Shown piece by piece: positions 51,054-63,966 of a stretch of DNA of 64,000 nt; positions within the stretch are counted from its first letter, which is position 1; every line of letters begins with the position of its first letter. The position numbers were made by a program, and so were the translations under genes. Under the pieces are notes generated by a model. That model was not told the origin of the DNA. It worked only from the letters and a program-made list of their open reading frames with translations, and did no database searches. The stretch spans positions 79,542 through 143,541 of the forward strand of contig CAUYLG010075688.1 of assembly GCA_963573385.1 (NCBI GenBank). Reading direction: 5' to 3'. Source of the DNA: Cacajao melanocephalus (taxonomy: Eukaryota > Chordata > Mammalia > Primates > Pitheciidae).

Positions 51054-52189
51054 CTTGCATTAAAAAAGTGAAAATTATGTGTCATTATTTTCTTGTTTAT
51101 TATCTATCTTCCTCACCTGACTGAGAGACTCTTGGGGCGGAACCATATCTGTTGTGTTTTCTGATGGACACCCACGATCAGCATGGCATGGTTGCACAGA
51201 TTTTTGTTAATTAAAAAAAAAAAATCAATGCATTTACATTAATTATCTTTCTGAGCTACTGATTTTATAATATATATCTACCAGTGACTTTGTGTTTAGT
51301 TATTAAAATGTTAAAAATACTTAGGATAAGATAGAGACATTTTCCTTCCATTCAAATTTAAAATTTTTTTGCTATGTGTGCTTTTTTTCACAGCTTGATA
51401 ATTTGTCGGTTATATTCTCTAAAAATCATATTGATATTTTGATTGGTATGAAAATTAACATATACATTAATTTTTGAAGTAATTCTTATCCTTCTAATAC
51501 ATTGCACTTTCATTAAGTATCACACTATCTTTCTCTTTTTGTTCAAATATTATTTTAATCTCTCAGTAGAGTTTTATATTAAAAAAAATGTTCCTAATGA
51601 CTAATCTGTTTTTTGTTAGGCTCTCTCAAAGGCATTTTAAGTTGTTATCATAAATTATTTTAACAATTATATTTTGAATTATTGCCAATATGTAAGGAAG
51701 GATTTGGCCTATTTTCTTGGATTAAGCTGCATAACTAAACTTTTCGTATATTCTGATTTTAATATATTTTGTAGGATTGTCGGGTGGACTGAATGACATA
51801 AGTATATGAAATGGTTAAATTAGCATATTGTACACATTATCAGCCTTAATAGATATTTATCGTTTTCCTTTCCTTGTCCCCCTCCCCTCTTCGTTGTTAA
51901 GAGGCAGAATCGGTGCCTGTGTGTAGAGAGGCCACTTGCCCCCCTTGTTCTGCTCATTCTAGTTCCCGTTGTCTCAGATGTTATCACATGGGCTGGAGCA
52001 TCAAAAGGCATTTTAATTAATAGTGCTTTTTCATTATAGCCAGTCTAGGGAAGCATTTTATAATTTCTGGTTTCTCAAGAGGTTTTTTTCAGGAGTAGAT
52101 TTTAAATTTTATCATCTTTTCCTAAGTGTCTTAATCTTTGAATATGATTCATTATATTTATGTATTTCCTAATGTTCTATTGTCCTTAG
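51054..52189. other. Unassigned AT-rich sequence, possibly decayed L1M
   Basis: Very AT-rich, with faint antisense-L1 flavour near 51670-51780 ('aagctgcataactaaac...attttgtaggattgt'). I cannot define boundaries. Confidence 0.35.
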
Positions 52190-52400
52190 ATTTTTTTGTT
52201 AGTCACAGGGTAATATTTTTTTAATGTTATATTGACTTAGGTTTGCAAGTATTTTATTTAGAGTCTTTGCATATATCACATAAATAAAAAAGAGAACGAC
52301 AGTCTAATTCTCTTGTGTGTCAATTTTAAGTTTTAATGTTAGAGTAATGGTGGCTTCATAAAATGAATAGGAATACTTTGTATCTCTTTCGGTGCTCTAA
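52190..52400 (-). mobile_element. L1M ORF2 fragment, antisense
   Basis: 'tttgcaagtattttatttagagtctttgcatatat' and 'agtaatggtggcttcataaaatgaataggaatac' match antisense L1 ORF2 ('gctaatattttgttgaggatttttgcatctat', 'ggcctcataaaatgagtt'). Confidence 0.65.
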
Positions 52401-52403
52401 GAT

Positions 52404-52407
<4 letters not shown>

Positions 52408-52439
<32 letters not shown>

Positions 52440-52469
52440 CTCACTCTGTGTGTGTGTGTGTCTCTCTCT
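52408..52469 (+). repeat. (TC)n then (TG)n microsatellite
   Basis: About 14 CT units, a short TTTTTCTCACTC interruption, seven TG units and then more CT units. Confidence 0.95.
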
Positions 52470-52474
52470 TACAC

Positions 52475-53164
52475 TTTAGTGAATGACTCAATCGTGTACC
52501 CACGTGACTTAAGACTTACCTTATTTCACTGAACCTAAGATACCATCACTGTTAAAATATATCATTGTTTATGTACTAGTGAGAAGGAAGAAAAATACTA
52601 CCTATTAAACTGTGACTAAAAGAAATCTTACCAGTTAGAATTCTATTTTATACTTGTTAAAATCTATTTGGATCTCTTAAGAAACAACTTTTAAAAATCA
52701 TATATTAGGTTTTTTCACATATGTACACATATGAAGAAAACGTAAGTAAAATAAATCTAAAGTTTCTTAAATATTTTTCACATTAGCTCTATGCTTCTGA
52801 ATCTCTTAGACTCCAGATCATTGTCTGTATAGATGAGACCACCTATCAAGAACAGCGACAGGGCAGATGAGTGAGCAGATGTGCCACCATCTTCTCAGGA
52901 CGTCTCTTCCTGGTTGCAGAAACCATTCTACAAGTTGTGCTTTGCATACAGGGCAACAGCAGCCCCCTGCTGATGGCCCCCAGCCCTCTCCAGGTGATTT
53001 CAGCTGCATCACCACTTCAGAGGTCTCAAAGTTGGCAAAAGTTTTTGTCTTAGTACAACATGAACTGTGGTGTCTGATTCCTCTCTTTACCTCACCCTCC
53101 ACATTCAAGCAAGTAGCAAGTGCTTTTAATTCTAAATCAAACCATTTATTTTTTGTATTTATTA
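52475..53164. other. Unassigned sequence
   Basis: No recognised gene. A minus-strand frame of 215 codons (52818-53465) and a plus-strand frame of 166 codons (52867-53367) overlap here and run into the L2 copy. Neither has a domain. Confidence 0.4.
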
Positions 53165-53605
53165 TAGCTCCCCATCTCTGTCCATTCACACTGCCACCCT
53201 CTTGGTCTAGGTCACATGGACTTTCATCAGGATGGCAAAACAATCCTCCAAGTGTCTCCGTTTCTAGCCTCCAGCCTCCTAAGGCCTTCATGTGGCAGCC
53301 CAGTTTTCCTAAACCCCTCACTGCGACCCTCAAGCCGCTGCGTCTCTTGCTTCCTCCCTTGCTGTAGATGCTGTATTTCATTTCCTCAGAGATCCTCAGC
53401 TTCTTCCAACTCTTGTCTATCCATGTGTTTCTCTTACATTTCTGACATCGGTTGCATATTCCCATTCTTAGGTGTCAGCATACGTGTCATGTTTTCAGAG
53501 GCATTTTCCTGACTCTTTTCCTAACTTTCTGTACCCTTGCTCTTGTTATTGTCTATTTCCAAGTGCATTCCGAGAATAGTTTGTGGGTGGTTTGTTCTCA
53601 TCCTG
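53165..53605 (+). mobile_element. L2 LINE, sense, diverged
   Basis: 'ctgccaccctcttggtctaggtcacatggactttcatcaggatggcaa' parallels the L2 'gtccaagccaccatcatctcttgcctggactattgcaatag' segment. 'cagcatacgtgtcatgttttcagaggcattttcctgactc' parallels the later 'aaatgtcacctcctcagagaggccttccctgacc'. Confidence 0.6.
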
Positions 53606-53690
53606 TGTCCCTTGAGGATCTCCTCCTCTTGTCTCACGAATGTCAACTGGGCAGAGGACTGAGCCTCAGGGGTTCTCTCTAGCCTCATCA

Positions 53691-54031
53691 TCTAAGGCAT
53701 CAGTCCTCAAACATTTGGGAAACATCAGGGACTGGTTTTGTGGTGGGTGGTGGGGGGATGGTTTTGGGATGAAACTGTTCCACCTTAGATCATCAGGCAT
53801 TAGCTAGAGTCTCATAAGGAGCTCGTAGCCTGGGTCCCTTGCATGCTCAGTTCACAACACAGTTTGTGCTCCTGTGAGAATCTAATGCCCCAGGGGATCT
53901 GACAGGAGGTGAAACTCAGGCAGTAATGCTCACTTGCCTGCTGTCACCTCCTGCTGTGTGGCTCAGTTCCTAACAGGCCATTGACCAGTGCCAATCTGTG
54001 GTCCAGGGGTTGGGGACTCCTGATCTGAGGG
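53691..54031. mobile_element. MER1 (hAT-Charlie) non-autonomous DNA transposon
   Basis: The body runs about 53699-54022. The left terminus 'catcagtcctcaaacatttggg' and right terminus GGGGTTGGGGACTCCTG are inverted copies. The interior 'gggatgaaactgttccaccttagatcatcaggcattag' and 'gaatctaatgcc' matches MER1. Eight-base TCTAAGGC and TCTGAGGG at the flanks fit a slightly diverged hAT target duplication. Confidence 0.93.
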
Positions 54032-54510
54032 GTATGGCTCTGTGTGACAAGGCAAGCTGTCATTCCAACCCTGTTGCGTGGTACTGGACCTGTGAAAATT
54101 GTGGAATAATGAATAATTCCGGTCCTCAGCACACAACTTTTTCTGCATGTTCTTGATCAATTTAATCAACTTTAGAGAAACGTATTATCCCCAGTTCTGT
54201 AAAGGCATCTGTGTCTATGACTTAGTCCTGCAGCCCAGCCAGGCCGTGGTTGATCTGACCAGTGCTGGAAATTGGCTCTAAGGTTTTTCAGTCCATTGGC
54301 TGGTCAATGACTAATTAATATACCTTCCTGAGAAAGTAGTTGGAAAGAGATGGAGAGAAGAGAATTACTCTGTAGTGGTAATTTGAGTGGAAATTAGCAT
54401 GGAGTTAATATCAGTCAAGGAAGCATGAATGCAGAGTGAAAGCCAGAGAGGACTAGATGGGAAAGAGGAGTGGATCTGCGGGGAAATGGGGATAAGAACA
54501 CCTTTATATT

Positions 54511-54600
54511 TGAAGAGAAGGAAGGAGAGAGAGGGGGAAATAAAGAGAAAGAGGAAGGGGGAGGGGGAGAGAGGAGGGAGAGTAAGGGGGTGAGAGAGAA
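54511..54600 (+). repeat. Purine-rich low-complexity tract
   Basis: Ninety bases of nearly pure A/G with GGGGGAGGGGGAG blocks. Confidence 0.9.
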
Positions 54601-56466
54601 ACTAACAAACCAGGAGGCACCTCCTGGATCACAGATATTGATTCCTTTACCTCCTTCTTCACATCCCAACTATCAACAACTCCTTACAATTCTGTCCCAA
54701 ATAACATACAGCACATGTATGGAAACGGGCATGAGCATATGTCTGCACCTGCCACCTCCCTCTTCTCTCCATGTACTGGACTTCATGCCTTGGAGACCTG
54801 TGCTTGCTTCGGCTTATTCTTTCTCTGGGCTCAGCTGGGAGTGCCTCTCAGGGTCAGGAGGTGCAAAGCGCCCAGGCCCACCATGCTTTCAGGCCTGTTC
54901 CACCAGTCCTCTGGCCAGGGCCCCACAGGCTCAGAGAACCAGCCAGGAGGTGAATTGAATTGCCTCCCAGAAATCTCTCTTCTGCACAACTAAAAGCCTC
55001 TTGAATCATCTGCCAAGCCCCTTTCCCCTCTGTTCCTGCCCACAGGATTTTACCCTGAGAGATCACACCTTCAGAACAGAGTGCTTCTTGCTCCAGCCTC
55101 GCCCATAGGGAAAAGTAGTTTCTGAATGTGGATAGACAGACAAGGGCAATGACACACAAGGGAGTGAGCAGGCTGCAAAGCCTTAGATGCCTACGGGGTA
55201 GGGTCCCTCAGGAAGGGCAGCTGCCCCACCTCGGGTTGGTGTGGACACCGCTTCAGAGCTGAAGGCGGCTCTGGAGGGTGGACACTGTGTCCGTTTGTCT
55301 TCCACATGGGAAAGCCAGCACTGCTCACTCATTTTACTCTTTCTTTTATCCATTTTCATTTTCTTTGGAGTGAATGGAAATTTCTCTAATTAAGTTAGCA
55401 GATGAACTCAGGTTAAGGGCTGGCTTTTGTTTTGCATTTATTTGTTTCGTGAATGTGAATTTAGTTTTCATCTTTTTATGCACTCTCATAACTGCTTTAC
55501 AGGCATGTTGGAAAGGCTGCAGTGGGTACTCTCAAAATCATATCAATTTAGCTCAAGTCCCCAAAGTGTCCTAATGTATCCCCTTACAGGATCTGGCAAA
55601 CTATATTCCCTAGAATCCAAATTAGGCCAAGGAACCAGCTCACAATGCTGCCTGTTCATTTCACAACTTTGGAGCCATTTTAAAAGTATGTACACATTTT
55701 TAAATAGGCTTCCTTTATTAGAGATATCAAATGCTGTTTTAATGACTTTCTCTTTTTTGCTTGCTTTATATAAACCAAACACAGTTCATGTTGTAACATA
55801 AGCGCTCCTTTTTGTTCTTTGTAGACGTTACAGAGCATATCTCAAGTTCCGAAATCTTGCAGAGTGTCAAAGCCAAAATTGCACTGGTCACGGTTAAGCA
55901 TGTCAGGAGGACTTTCATCCAGTCTCCCGCGATAGAGAAGAACGGTTGGAGTTCAAATTGAACTCAGCTCCACTGAAACAAGTGGCTGGAGAGGGCAGAG
56001 CTGGCAAGGAGGCATCGTAGGCCAACTGTATTTGCTCCTTGGCCTTACCTAAAGGAAAAGCAAGTTTTCTCATTTCTTTGAGACAAGAAGTAGTTTTACA
56101 ACTTGGAGTAAGGTGCCCGCTAAAGTTAGTTCCTACCCTCCCACAGAAGTGAGGAGATAGAGTTCTATTCCCTGATGATTACATTTTAAAGACATGCCTT
56201 CCAGATCATCCAGAAAGACCATCCTGGCTTGTGAAACTGGCAGGAGGCTTTGAAAAAGATTTAGATCTTCTAGGGGCAAGACAATGACGAGTCTTTAATG
56301 ATGACAAATGAAAGGAAGCCTCTCAGAAGAGGGGGGTCAGGGGCTCGAGTTGGGAAGAAACCTGTCTAAAGTGAAGTCAAGTTGAGAGAAACGTCAGGCT
56401 GTCTTGCTCAACAGGAAGTCATCCAATGCCAGGGCAGCTAGAGAGGGATGAGTTTCTTAACTACTG

Positions 56467-56501
56467 GTGTGTGTTTGTGAGTGTGTGTGTGTGTGTGTGT
56501 G
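56467..56501 (+). repeat. (TG)n microsatellite
   Basis: TG units with TTTGTGAG interruption, then 11 pure TG units. Confidence 0.95.
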
Positions 56502-57313
56502 CTTTCCTTTTGAACCATGAGAGTCATAGTGGCGTCACGACTTACAGGAAGATGCAGAGGAGACTCCTGGCCACAGGCAAAGCCCACTGCTGCCTGCAAA
56601 ATCTGGCACCATCTCAGGCAGTTTGTGTTGAGGCATCAGGTGACAACACTTCTTATAAGAAAAAAGAGTGGGAATGTCACGGAGATGCTTTGGGCACACA
56701 AACTGAGTCCTGAGTCTGCGGTGGCCCAGAACCATCCCTCAGGGTGGGGTGAGGTGAGGTGAGCTGGCCAGCAAGGGGCCGGGACACCAGCTTCTCCCTG
56801 TGTCCAGAAGCTTCTGTGTCTGCCAGTTGCTCCAATCTGTCCAGATGTACGATGCTGTAGTGTCTCAGATCAGACAAACAGCAAAAGGTGGGAGCAGACC
56901 ATCTCCCCGTTTCACTGTGGAGCTGGAAGGGAGCCAACTGCGGGAGCCACCCTTACAGAAAGGGCTGCCTGGAAATAATCCGACAGGAAATCTATGACGT
57001 TCACTAGGTCTGTCGTGACCAAGAAGGCATTTTTCCCCTTTGTCTGTTTTCTGGGCTATCTCAAGCATCTTTCTGAGAATAAATAGCCCTTATCTCTAAT
57101 AAGATCTGACAGGCCCTTAATGCATAGAAAGTGTGATATCAGTGGGGAGGAACAGGTGTGTGGGTGACAAGAGTTTCTTGACCCTAAAGCCGCTTTCTTT
57201 GTGCAAACCGGCCTCCTTCCGTCACACAAAGGCAGTTTCTCAGCAAGTACAGGAGAGCTGTTTCCATCTGGCAGGGGGATCTGGAAGAGAACTGGCTGCA
57301 GGGCAAAGGTCAC

Positions 57314-57601
57314 CTGGGGTCACCACGCAGAGAAAATCGCCCTGCACTGCATAGAGGCTGTTCCCTGGATCCGAGGGAGGCCGGCACTGGGAGACTGGGG
57401 GGCACTGCTGTAGCGGCTCCATTGGGTTGAGGCAGGAGTGACGGAGCGCTGCGTTGGTCTGCTTGTGTAGTTGTCCAGGTCGCCTGCTGCTCCTTGGAGG
57501 GAGTTGGCCCTCATGCCTCCTTCTTTCAGAATGATGTGACCTCTCTGGTAGCAGCAGACCACAGCGCCAGCCGCTTTGATAGCTGGTAGGAGCCTCACTA
57601 T
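57314..57601 (-). other. Possible unannotated exon on the minus strand
   Basis: Read on the minus strand, a strong 3' splice-site motif (TTCTCTCCTGCAG) ends at 57602, and a CAG/GTGACC donor motif follows 288 bases later (exon end 57314). The interval is GC-rich, keeps several CpGs and is open in a frame that stays open to 57240. A second frame is open for most of the interval. The translation contains PTSYQSGWRCGLLLPERSHH and matches no family I recognise. Splice-like motifs occur by chance often enough that this is only a candidate. Confidence 0.25.
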
Positions 57602-57751
57602 CTGCAGGAGAGAATTTGGGTTTCCCAGGGCTGCTCTGCTCACCCAAATGGTCTCTACTCATTTCTAGATTCTTAATCTTGTGCAGATATGCAGAGGGTC
57701 ACTTTCTGAACAGTCTAGGAGGAGGTGCCTTTGCTAATGCTTCAAAAAACC

Positions 57752-58066
<315 letters not shown>

Positions 58067-58599
58067 AGTTTTCTGATGTCTTGTAGAAGATGGTGATTCC
58101 TGTTTATTCTTCTACATCTAACTTAAATCACACCTCCTGCTTGACACCTGAGGCTTTAATTTATATATTGGCGTTAATCACACCATGTCTTCTACTATAT
58201 GTATGCGTGTGTTTCCTTTAAATTCTGGACTTATAGAAGTTAGCAAATGTGTCTTATTTCTGTTTGTAACCATTAAAACAGTGACTGAATAATGAGCAAG
58301 CACTGCATTATTGTTCAACTGAATTTACAGTCTCTCTGTCTTTGAAGGGAGTAATAATGGCAGCAATATTCCTCATAGAATCCTCTTCAAATATTAATAT
58401 TTCCACATTGGCTATTGTCAATACTGCATCCACTTAGTTATTTTTCCAAAGGTGTTCCTTGTGAAGCTTGCAGGGCAGGAGTGGATAAGTTCATCCAGGG
58501 CATATTAATCTCCAGTATCACTTTAAAAATATGTAGTAGTAGTAGCTAATATTTAAAAGAAATAAGGGTGCTATCAAAAGTGGATCTCACCATGGCAAC
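58067..58599. other. Unassigned sequence
   Basis: No recognised repeat. A short (GTA)5 run lies near 58531-58545. Confidence 0.4.
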
Positions 58600-59012
58600 A
58601 TTGCAGGCACTGACGCTGGTTAAGATGGTGTTGCTATCATCCAGGAGAGATGACAGCAGCCTGAGTGGAGATGGTAGCAGTAGGGGGTAGGGTAGGTGAG
58701 CTTAGATGGTGGGAACAGAACCCATAGGATTTGTCCCTGGATTAGCTGGGAACAGTGGTGGTGAGGAAATAAGTCCCTTCAACTCCCCGTCCCCCACCCC
58801 AGGGCTCACTTAAGTCGCTTCTGAATGAAGTGACCTGGATAGAAGAGATGGACATTGACTAAGACATGAAACACTGGAGGAGAAAATTTTCGAGGAGATA
58901 TATGGGTTTGGATGTGATTTAAAGGCACCTGTGAGACATCCCAGTGGACAAGGCTGCTGTCTGTGGTTGTGCATCTGGGAACTCAGACAGAACTTGGCTA
59001 GGAGAGGGAGGG
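58600..59012 (-). mobile_element. L2 LINE, antisense
   Basis: 'catccaggagagatgacagcagcctgagtggagatggtagcag' and 'gacatcccagtggacaaggctgctgtctgtggttgtgcatctgggaactcagacag' follow the antisense L2 order ('ccaggcgagagatgatggtggcttggac...gtagcagtgg', 'agacatccaagtggagatgtcgagtaggcagttg'). Confidence 0.75.
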
Positions 59013-59110
59013 ATGCCTCAGTTACCAGCATCCACAGAAAGAAGAGCCCCTTTGAGGAGCATCCAGTTACATGTAGAAGGTTTCATTCACTGATAAACTG
59101 AGAAATAAGA

Positions 59111-59849
<739 letters not shown>

Positions 59850-60515
59850 CTGCTGCTGTCCTAAGTCAAGCCGCACCGTCTCTCTTCTAGACCCTAATGT
59901 AGCTTTGTATTTCACCCACTCCTCCCAGCAGTCCTGAGTGAGTGCATCATGTGAGCTTTTGCAGCACTGTGTTCTTCTCTGACTTAGGACTGTAAGCACT
60001 CATCCCCAATGCCACCCCTTACCTTGCACTGGGAGCTCCGCCTAGGGTCTCCAGCTCTACTCCCATCTCACCTCACGCCCTCTCCCTGATGAGCCCAAGC
60101 CCTTCGCACTCACGTTTCTGGGCTGTAGTGGCTTCTGCACTTGCTGCTCCTCACCCTGGAGGCTTTCTGAAGACCCAGAGCCCCGGCTGACTCACTCTTG
60201 TCACTTATATCTCAGGCTAGACACCGTGGCCCCAAGAACCTTTCCCAGATCCCCGGCCTGAGGTGCCATATTCCCACCTGCCCTTCACTATCATATCCCT
60301 GAGGACTTATTTCCTGCAGCCCTTGTAGGCAGATGGACTTACCTGCCCTCGGTTGTTTATTTCCCTGTTCTTCGTCTGCTGTGACCCCAGCTCCATGGAG
60401 GCAGGAGGGGTCTTGTGACGCTTGTTCACAGCGGGATCTCCGATGTCTAGCAGAGTGTCTTGCATGCAGCCTGTGATTTATATTTGTTGAATCAATAAAC
60501 AAGTGAAGAATAAAT
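59850..60515 (+). mobile_element. L2 LINE 3' end, sense
   Basis: 'agctccatggaggcaggaggggtcttgtgacgcttgttcacagcgggatc' followed by 'tagcagagtgtcttgcatgcagcctgtgatttatatttgttgaatcaataaa' is the L2 terminus ('aagctccatgagggcagggaccttgtctgtcttgttcactgctgtatcccc...tgcctggcaca'). Upstream phrases 'cttcactatcatatccctgaggac' continue it. The left limit is uncertain. Confidence 0.82.
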
Positions 60516-60549
60516 GAGACGGCATGGACGTGGAGTTCTAGGTTGCTGG

Positions 60550-60691
60550 TGTTACTACGCGTTAGCATTCAGTCTTGAGAAAGTCATTTCACACCTCAGG
60601 GTCTCAGTTTCCTTCTCTGTGAAACGTGAGCATGTGTACTCTCACTTGGCAAACAGTGGCTATTCAATGAGTGGGCGCTGTTAGGGTGAAC
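60550..60691 (+). mobile_element. MIR SINE fragment
   Basis: 'ttgagaaagtcatttcacacctcagggtctcagtttccttctctgtgaaacgtgagc' and 'cagtggctattcaatgagtg' follow the MIR core and tail. Confidence 0.8.
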
Positions 60692-61029
60692 AAACACCAT
60701 ATATTGTTCGAAGGCTTTTGTGCTGTCACTGAGGCCAAGGACACAGATGTGAGCACTCATCACCATCCAGACCTGATGGATGGGTAATGCATGTGCATCC
60801 TTTTAAGTCAGTAGTTAGGTGACATGTAATTCAACCTTTTTAAAAGGATTTTTTCCAGTAGTGCTGATGACTGCACACGATCAGACATGTTGTCTAGATT
60901 TGACTACATTCTTTTTTTTTTTTCTATTCATGGTATGTAACTTATTGATTTATTAAATTAAAACATGACAATTAAACTAAAAAACATAATTTACTAAATT
61001 GAATTTATTAAATTAAAAATGCACAAATT
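60692..61029. other. Unassigned sequence
   Basis: Includes a T11 run at about 60912. Nothing is recognised. Confidence 0.4.
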
Positions 61030-61475
61030 TCTGCTATTTTCCAGGTATAATGCTAGACATGGAAATGTAGGGGTAAAAAAAAACAACAGGCATTGGCCTT
61101 GTTTTTAGGAAGTTCCAGGTACTAGTGGGGACGGCCATGAACAAAGAATCGCGTATGAGAAGCAGTCAAGGAGAGTAGAGGGGATGTGAGAGAATCAGAG
61201 AGGGGTCCTGAGTTAGGTGAGGGCTGCAGAGATGAAGGTGACTCTGAAGACACGTCCTTTCTACTGGGAGCAAAAGATGAGTGGGGCAGCAGGCAAGGGT
61301 GTGTGGGAGGACAGGAGAGGAGACGCAAGGGGGGGTCTCAGAGACCAAGGAGGAAGGGTGAGCAGGTGAGACTGAAGACACCTTTAGGGGCTAGGAGTTG
61401 CCATCAGGATTTTAGATTTTATGCTAGGGAACGCTGAGGGTTTAGAATGGGGAGTGACATGACATCATAGAAAAC
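61030..61475 (-). mobile_element. L2 LINE, antisense
   Basis: 'tattttccaggtataatgctagacatggaaatgtaggggta' at the left and GATTTTAGATTTTATGCTAG followed by 'gagggtttagaatggggagtgacatgacatc' at the right fit the antisense L2 order. The centre is purine-rich. The 83-codon frame here is repeat-derived. Confidence 0.72.
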
Positions 61476-61937
61476 AGCATGAAAATGCTCTGCCCCAGCA
61501 AGGAAGATTATGTCCATTGTCCCCACCCTGCATCCACCAGATTACTTCTTATGCCAAAGGAGATTACTGCAGATTTTCCTCGATGACCTAGTTCTGTAAC
61601 TGCTCAGTTAGCTCCTGCGACTGCTGTTATTGCATCTGCAGCAGTTCTGAGGGGTATGGGGGGTCTTGGTCTGGGGGCATCAGGTCATTGAGGCACTGAG
61701 ACGCCATCCCTAGTGGGCTCACTCTTCCTTTAGTCCTTTGCACTAAAATGCCCTGTTTTTGAATTCAAATTTACTTCCTCTTGGAAGTCAGATGTAGGCA
61801 TTATGTAACTCATGGTTGTAAAAAATTTGCCTGTGCAGGAACCAATATTCTACAGAGTTGGACTTTATACACCATAGGATATAATTTCTTTTTTCAGAAA
61901 TTTAAAACACTGTTTGATTAAGAAGAACAGATATTCC
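61476..61937. other. Unassigned sequence
   Basis: No recognised gene or repeat. Confidence 0.4.
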
Positions 61938-62212
61938 AATGGTCATAAGTTGCTTAGCAGTGAGGATACGTTCTGACAAATGCTTCGTTAGACAATTTCA
62001 TCACTGTAGAAACATCACAGAGTGTACTTACACACATCTAGATGGTATAGCCTACCACACACCTAGGCTGCCTGGTGTAGCCGATTGCTCCTTGGCTATA
62101 AACCTATACAGCATGTACTGTGCTGAATACTGTAGATAATTGCCATGCAATGATATTTGTTGTCTAAATATATTTAAACATAGAAAAGGCTTAGTAAAAA
62201 CAGAGGATTGAA

Positions 62213-62244
<32 letters not shown>

Positions 62245-63198
62245 TCTATTTAATGGTACACTTGTCTAGGGCATTTACCATGAATGGAGTTTGCAGGACT
62301 GGAAACCGCTCTGGTTGGGCATTCAATGAATGAGTGCCGAGTGAATGTGAAGGCCTAGGATACTATTGTGCACTACTGTAGACTTAGGCTACACGGAATT
62401 TACTAAAAATGCTTTTCTTTCTTCAATAACAGATTAACATTAGCTTACCATAACTTTTTTACTTTGTAAACTTTTAAATATTTTCCATTAGTTCTGATTC
62501 TTTTGTAATAACACTTAGCTTGAAACAAAAACACATTGCACAGTTGTACAAAAAATTTTCTTTCTTTTTATGCTTATTCTATAAGCTTTTTTCCTACTAA
62601 AATTTAAAAGTCTTTTTTTGTTTGTTTGTTTATTTTTACGCTTTTCTTTGTTAAAACCAAGACACAAACACACACACATTAACCTAGGCCTGCACAGGGT
62701 CAGGGTCATCAAATCAATATCACTCTCTTTCACCTCCACATCTTGTCCCACTGGAAAGTCTTCAGGGGCAATTACGCGCATGGAGCTTCCATCTCTTTTA
62801 TGACAATTCCTTTTTCTGAAATACCTCCTGAAGGACCAGCCTGAGGTTGTTTTACAGTTAACTTCTTTTTTTTAGAAGTAGAAGTACACTCTAAAATTAA
62901 AAGATAATAAAAAGTATCATATAGTAATACATAAACCAGTAACACAGTAGCTTATTATCAAGTATTATGTGCTATACATAATTGTATGTGCTAGACTTTT
63001 ATAGGACTGGCAGTGCAATAGGTGTGTTTACAGCAGCACCGCCACAAACGCATGTGTAATGCCTCGCATTATGGTATGAGGATGGCTATGACATCACCAG
63101 ACAGTAGAAATTCTTCAGCTTCATTATAATGTTATGGGATCCCAGTCCTATATGTGGTCCATTGTTGACCCAAATGTTGTTATGCAGGACGTGGCTGC
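61938..63198 (-). mobile_element. Tigger-like (TcMar) DNA transposon, both ends present
   Basis: The left end, 'ggtcataagttgcttagcagtgaggatacgttctgacaaatgc', and the right end, 'gttgacccaaatgttgttatgcaggacgtggctg', are diverged inverted copies of the family terminus ('cagtcatgcgtcgcttaacgacggggatacg'). The interior 'atggtatagcctaccacacacctaggctg' and 'cacctccacatcttgtcccactggaaagtcttcaggggcaattacgcgcatgg' is typical. The minus strand keeps a fossil frame with EDFPVGQDVEV. The ~1.26 kb length is that of the internally deleted form. The Tigger class is my best reading and the subfamily is not determined. Confidence 0.8.
62213..62247 (+). repeat. (TC)n microsatellite in the transposon
   Basis: About 15 TC units with one CC interruption, interrupting the transposon where the family has an A/T-rich run. 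Confidence 0.95.
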
Positions 63199-63861
63199 AT
63201 TAGACACGACGGCCTTCTCCTCAGAGCAACAGTGTTCAATGTTTGCATCAGTATCAGAGGGTGAACACCGGAACCTGCGGATGTTACGTATATCCTCCCC
63301 AGGCTAAAAGTAGCTTCCAGAATTCTAAAAGTTTCCAGATTGTCTTCTTCAGGTCTTTCACTCACAGTAAATGTGTGTACCCCTAGAATGAGGGGGTGTT
63401 TCCTTACCTTCTACCGAGTCTGGCAGACCTGCTGCCAGAGCTCCCTTGGCCAGCCACCACCTCAGGAACATCATCCATGACGGTGCTTTCTGAAGCAAGT
63501 TTGCGTTTATCACCATGAGGTCAGCTTTACATGACTCATTTATAAGGAAACTGAAATAACTTCTCTCTCCTTATGATTCTGTTTTCCTGCTGCTGCTCTG
63601 AACAGTCTGTTGATTAAAAGGAGCCTGTCCTGAAAATAAGACTCTAAACCATTTAAAAGCAAAAGGACAAATTAAAAAGAAGTCCTTGTAAAGCTCTTGA
63701 ATTAAGCAAATACCTGCTCCATTTTTTATGTTAAGACAGAATGACGAATTAAATGCGGAGTAGACCAAGACATATTGTAACACCAAATGGCTCCAATGAC
63801 TGGCTGACAACATGTTCCCATTGTTTCCGTAATCATCAGTGTTAGGAGAATTCCTAATCAA
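63199..63861. other. Unassigned sequence
   Basis: No recognised gene or repeat. Confidence 0.4.
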
Positions 63862-63966
63862 TTTTTTTTTTTTTAAAGAAAGAAAAAGAGAGGAAAGAAA
63901 GTGAGAGTGAAAGAAAGAAAAAAAAAGAATGTACGAGAGAAAGAAAGAGGAAGAAAAAGAGGGAGA
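63862..63966. repeat. T13 run followed by a purine tract
   Basis: A T run of about 13, then about 90 bases of almost pure A/G (AAAGAAAGAAAAAGAGAGG type). It occupies the place of the poly-T head of the antisense Alu that follows. Confidence 0.9.

Larger units (their letters stand above)
54032..57313. other. Unassigned sequence (3.3 kb), GC-richer
   Basis: No repeat family recognised. It includes a G/A-rich tract (54511-54600) and a (TG)n run (56467-56501). Several overlapping open frames (up to 162 codons at 54470-54958) partly translate the purine tract and have no domains. Confidence 0.4.

Noticed and set aside
52818..53465. Longest open frame (215 codons, minus strand) as a gene
   Set aside because: It overlaps an antisense L2 fragment, has no recognisable domain and competes with a 166-codon frame on the other strand. 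GC-richer composition makes such frames expected by chance.
54470..54993. 162- and 92-codon overlapping frames
   Set aside because: The first half translates a purine tract. The rest is open in three frames at once, which is typical of GC-richer non-coding DNA.
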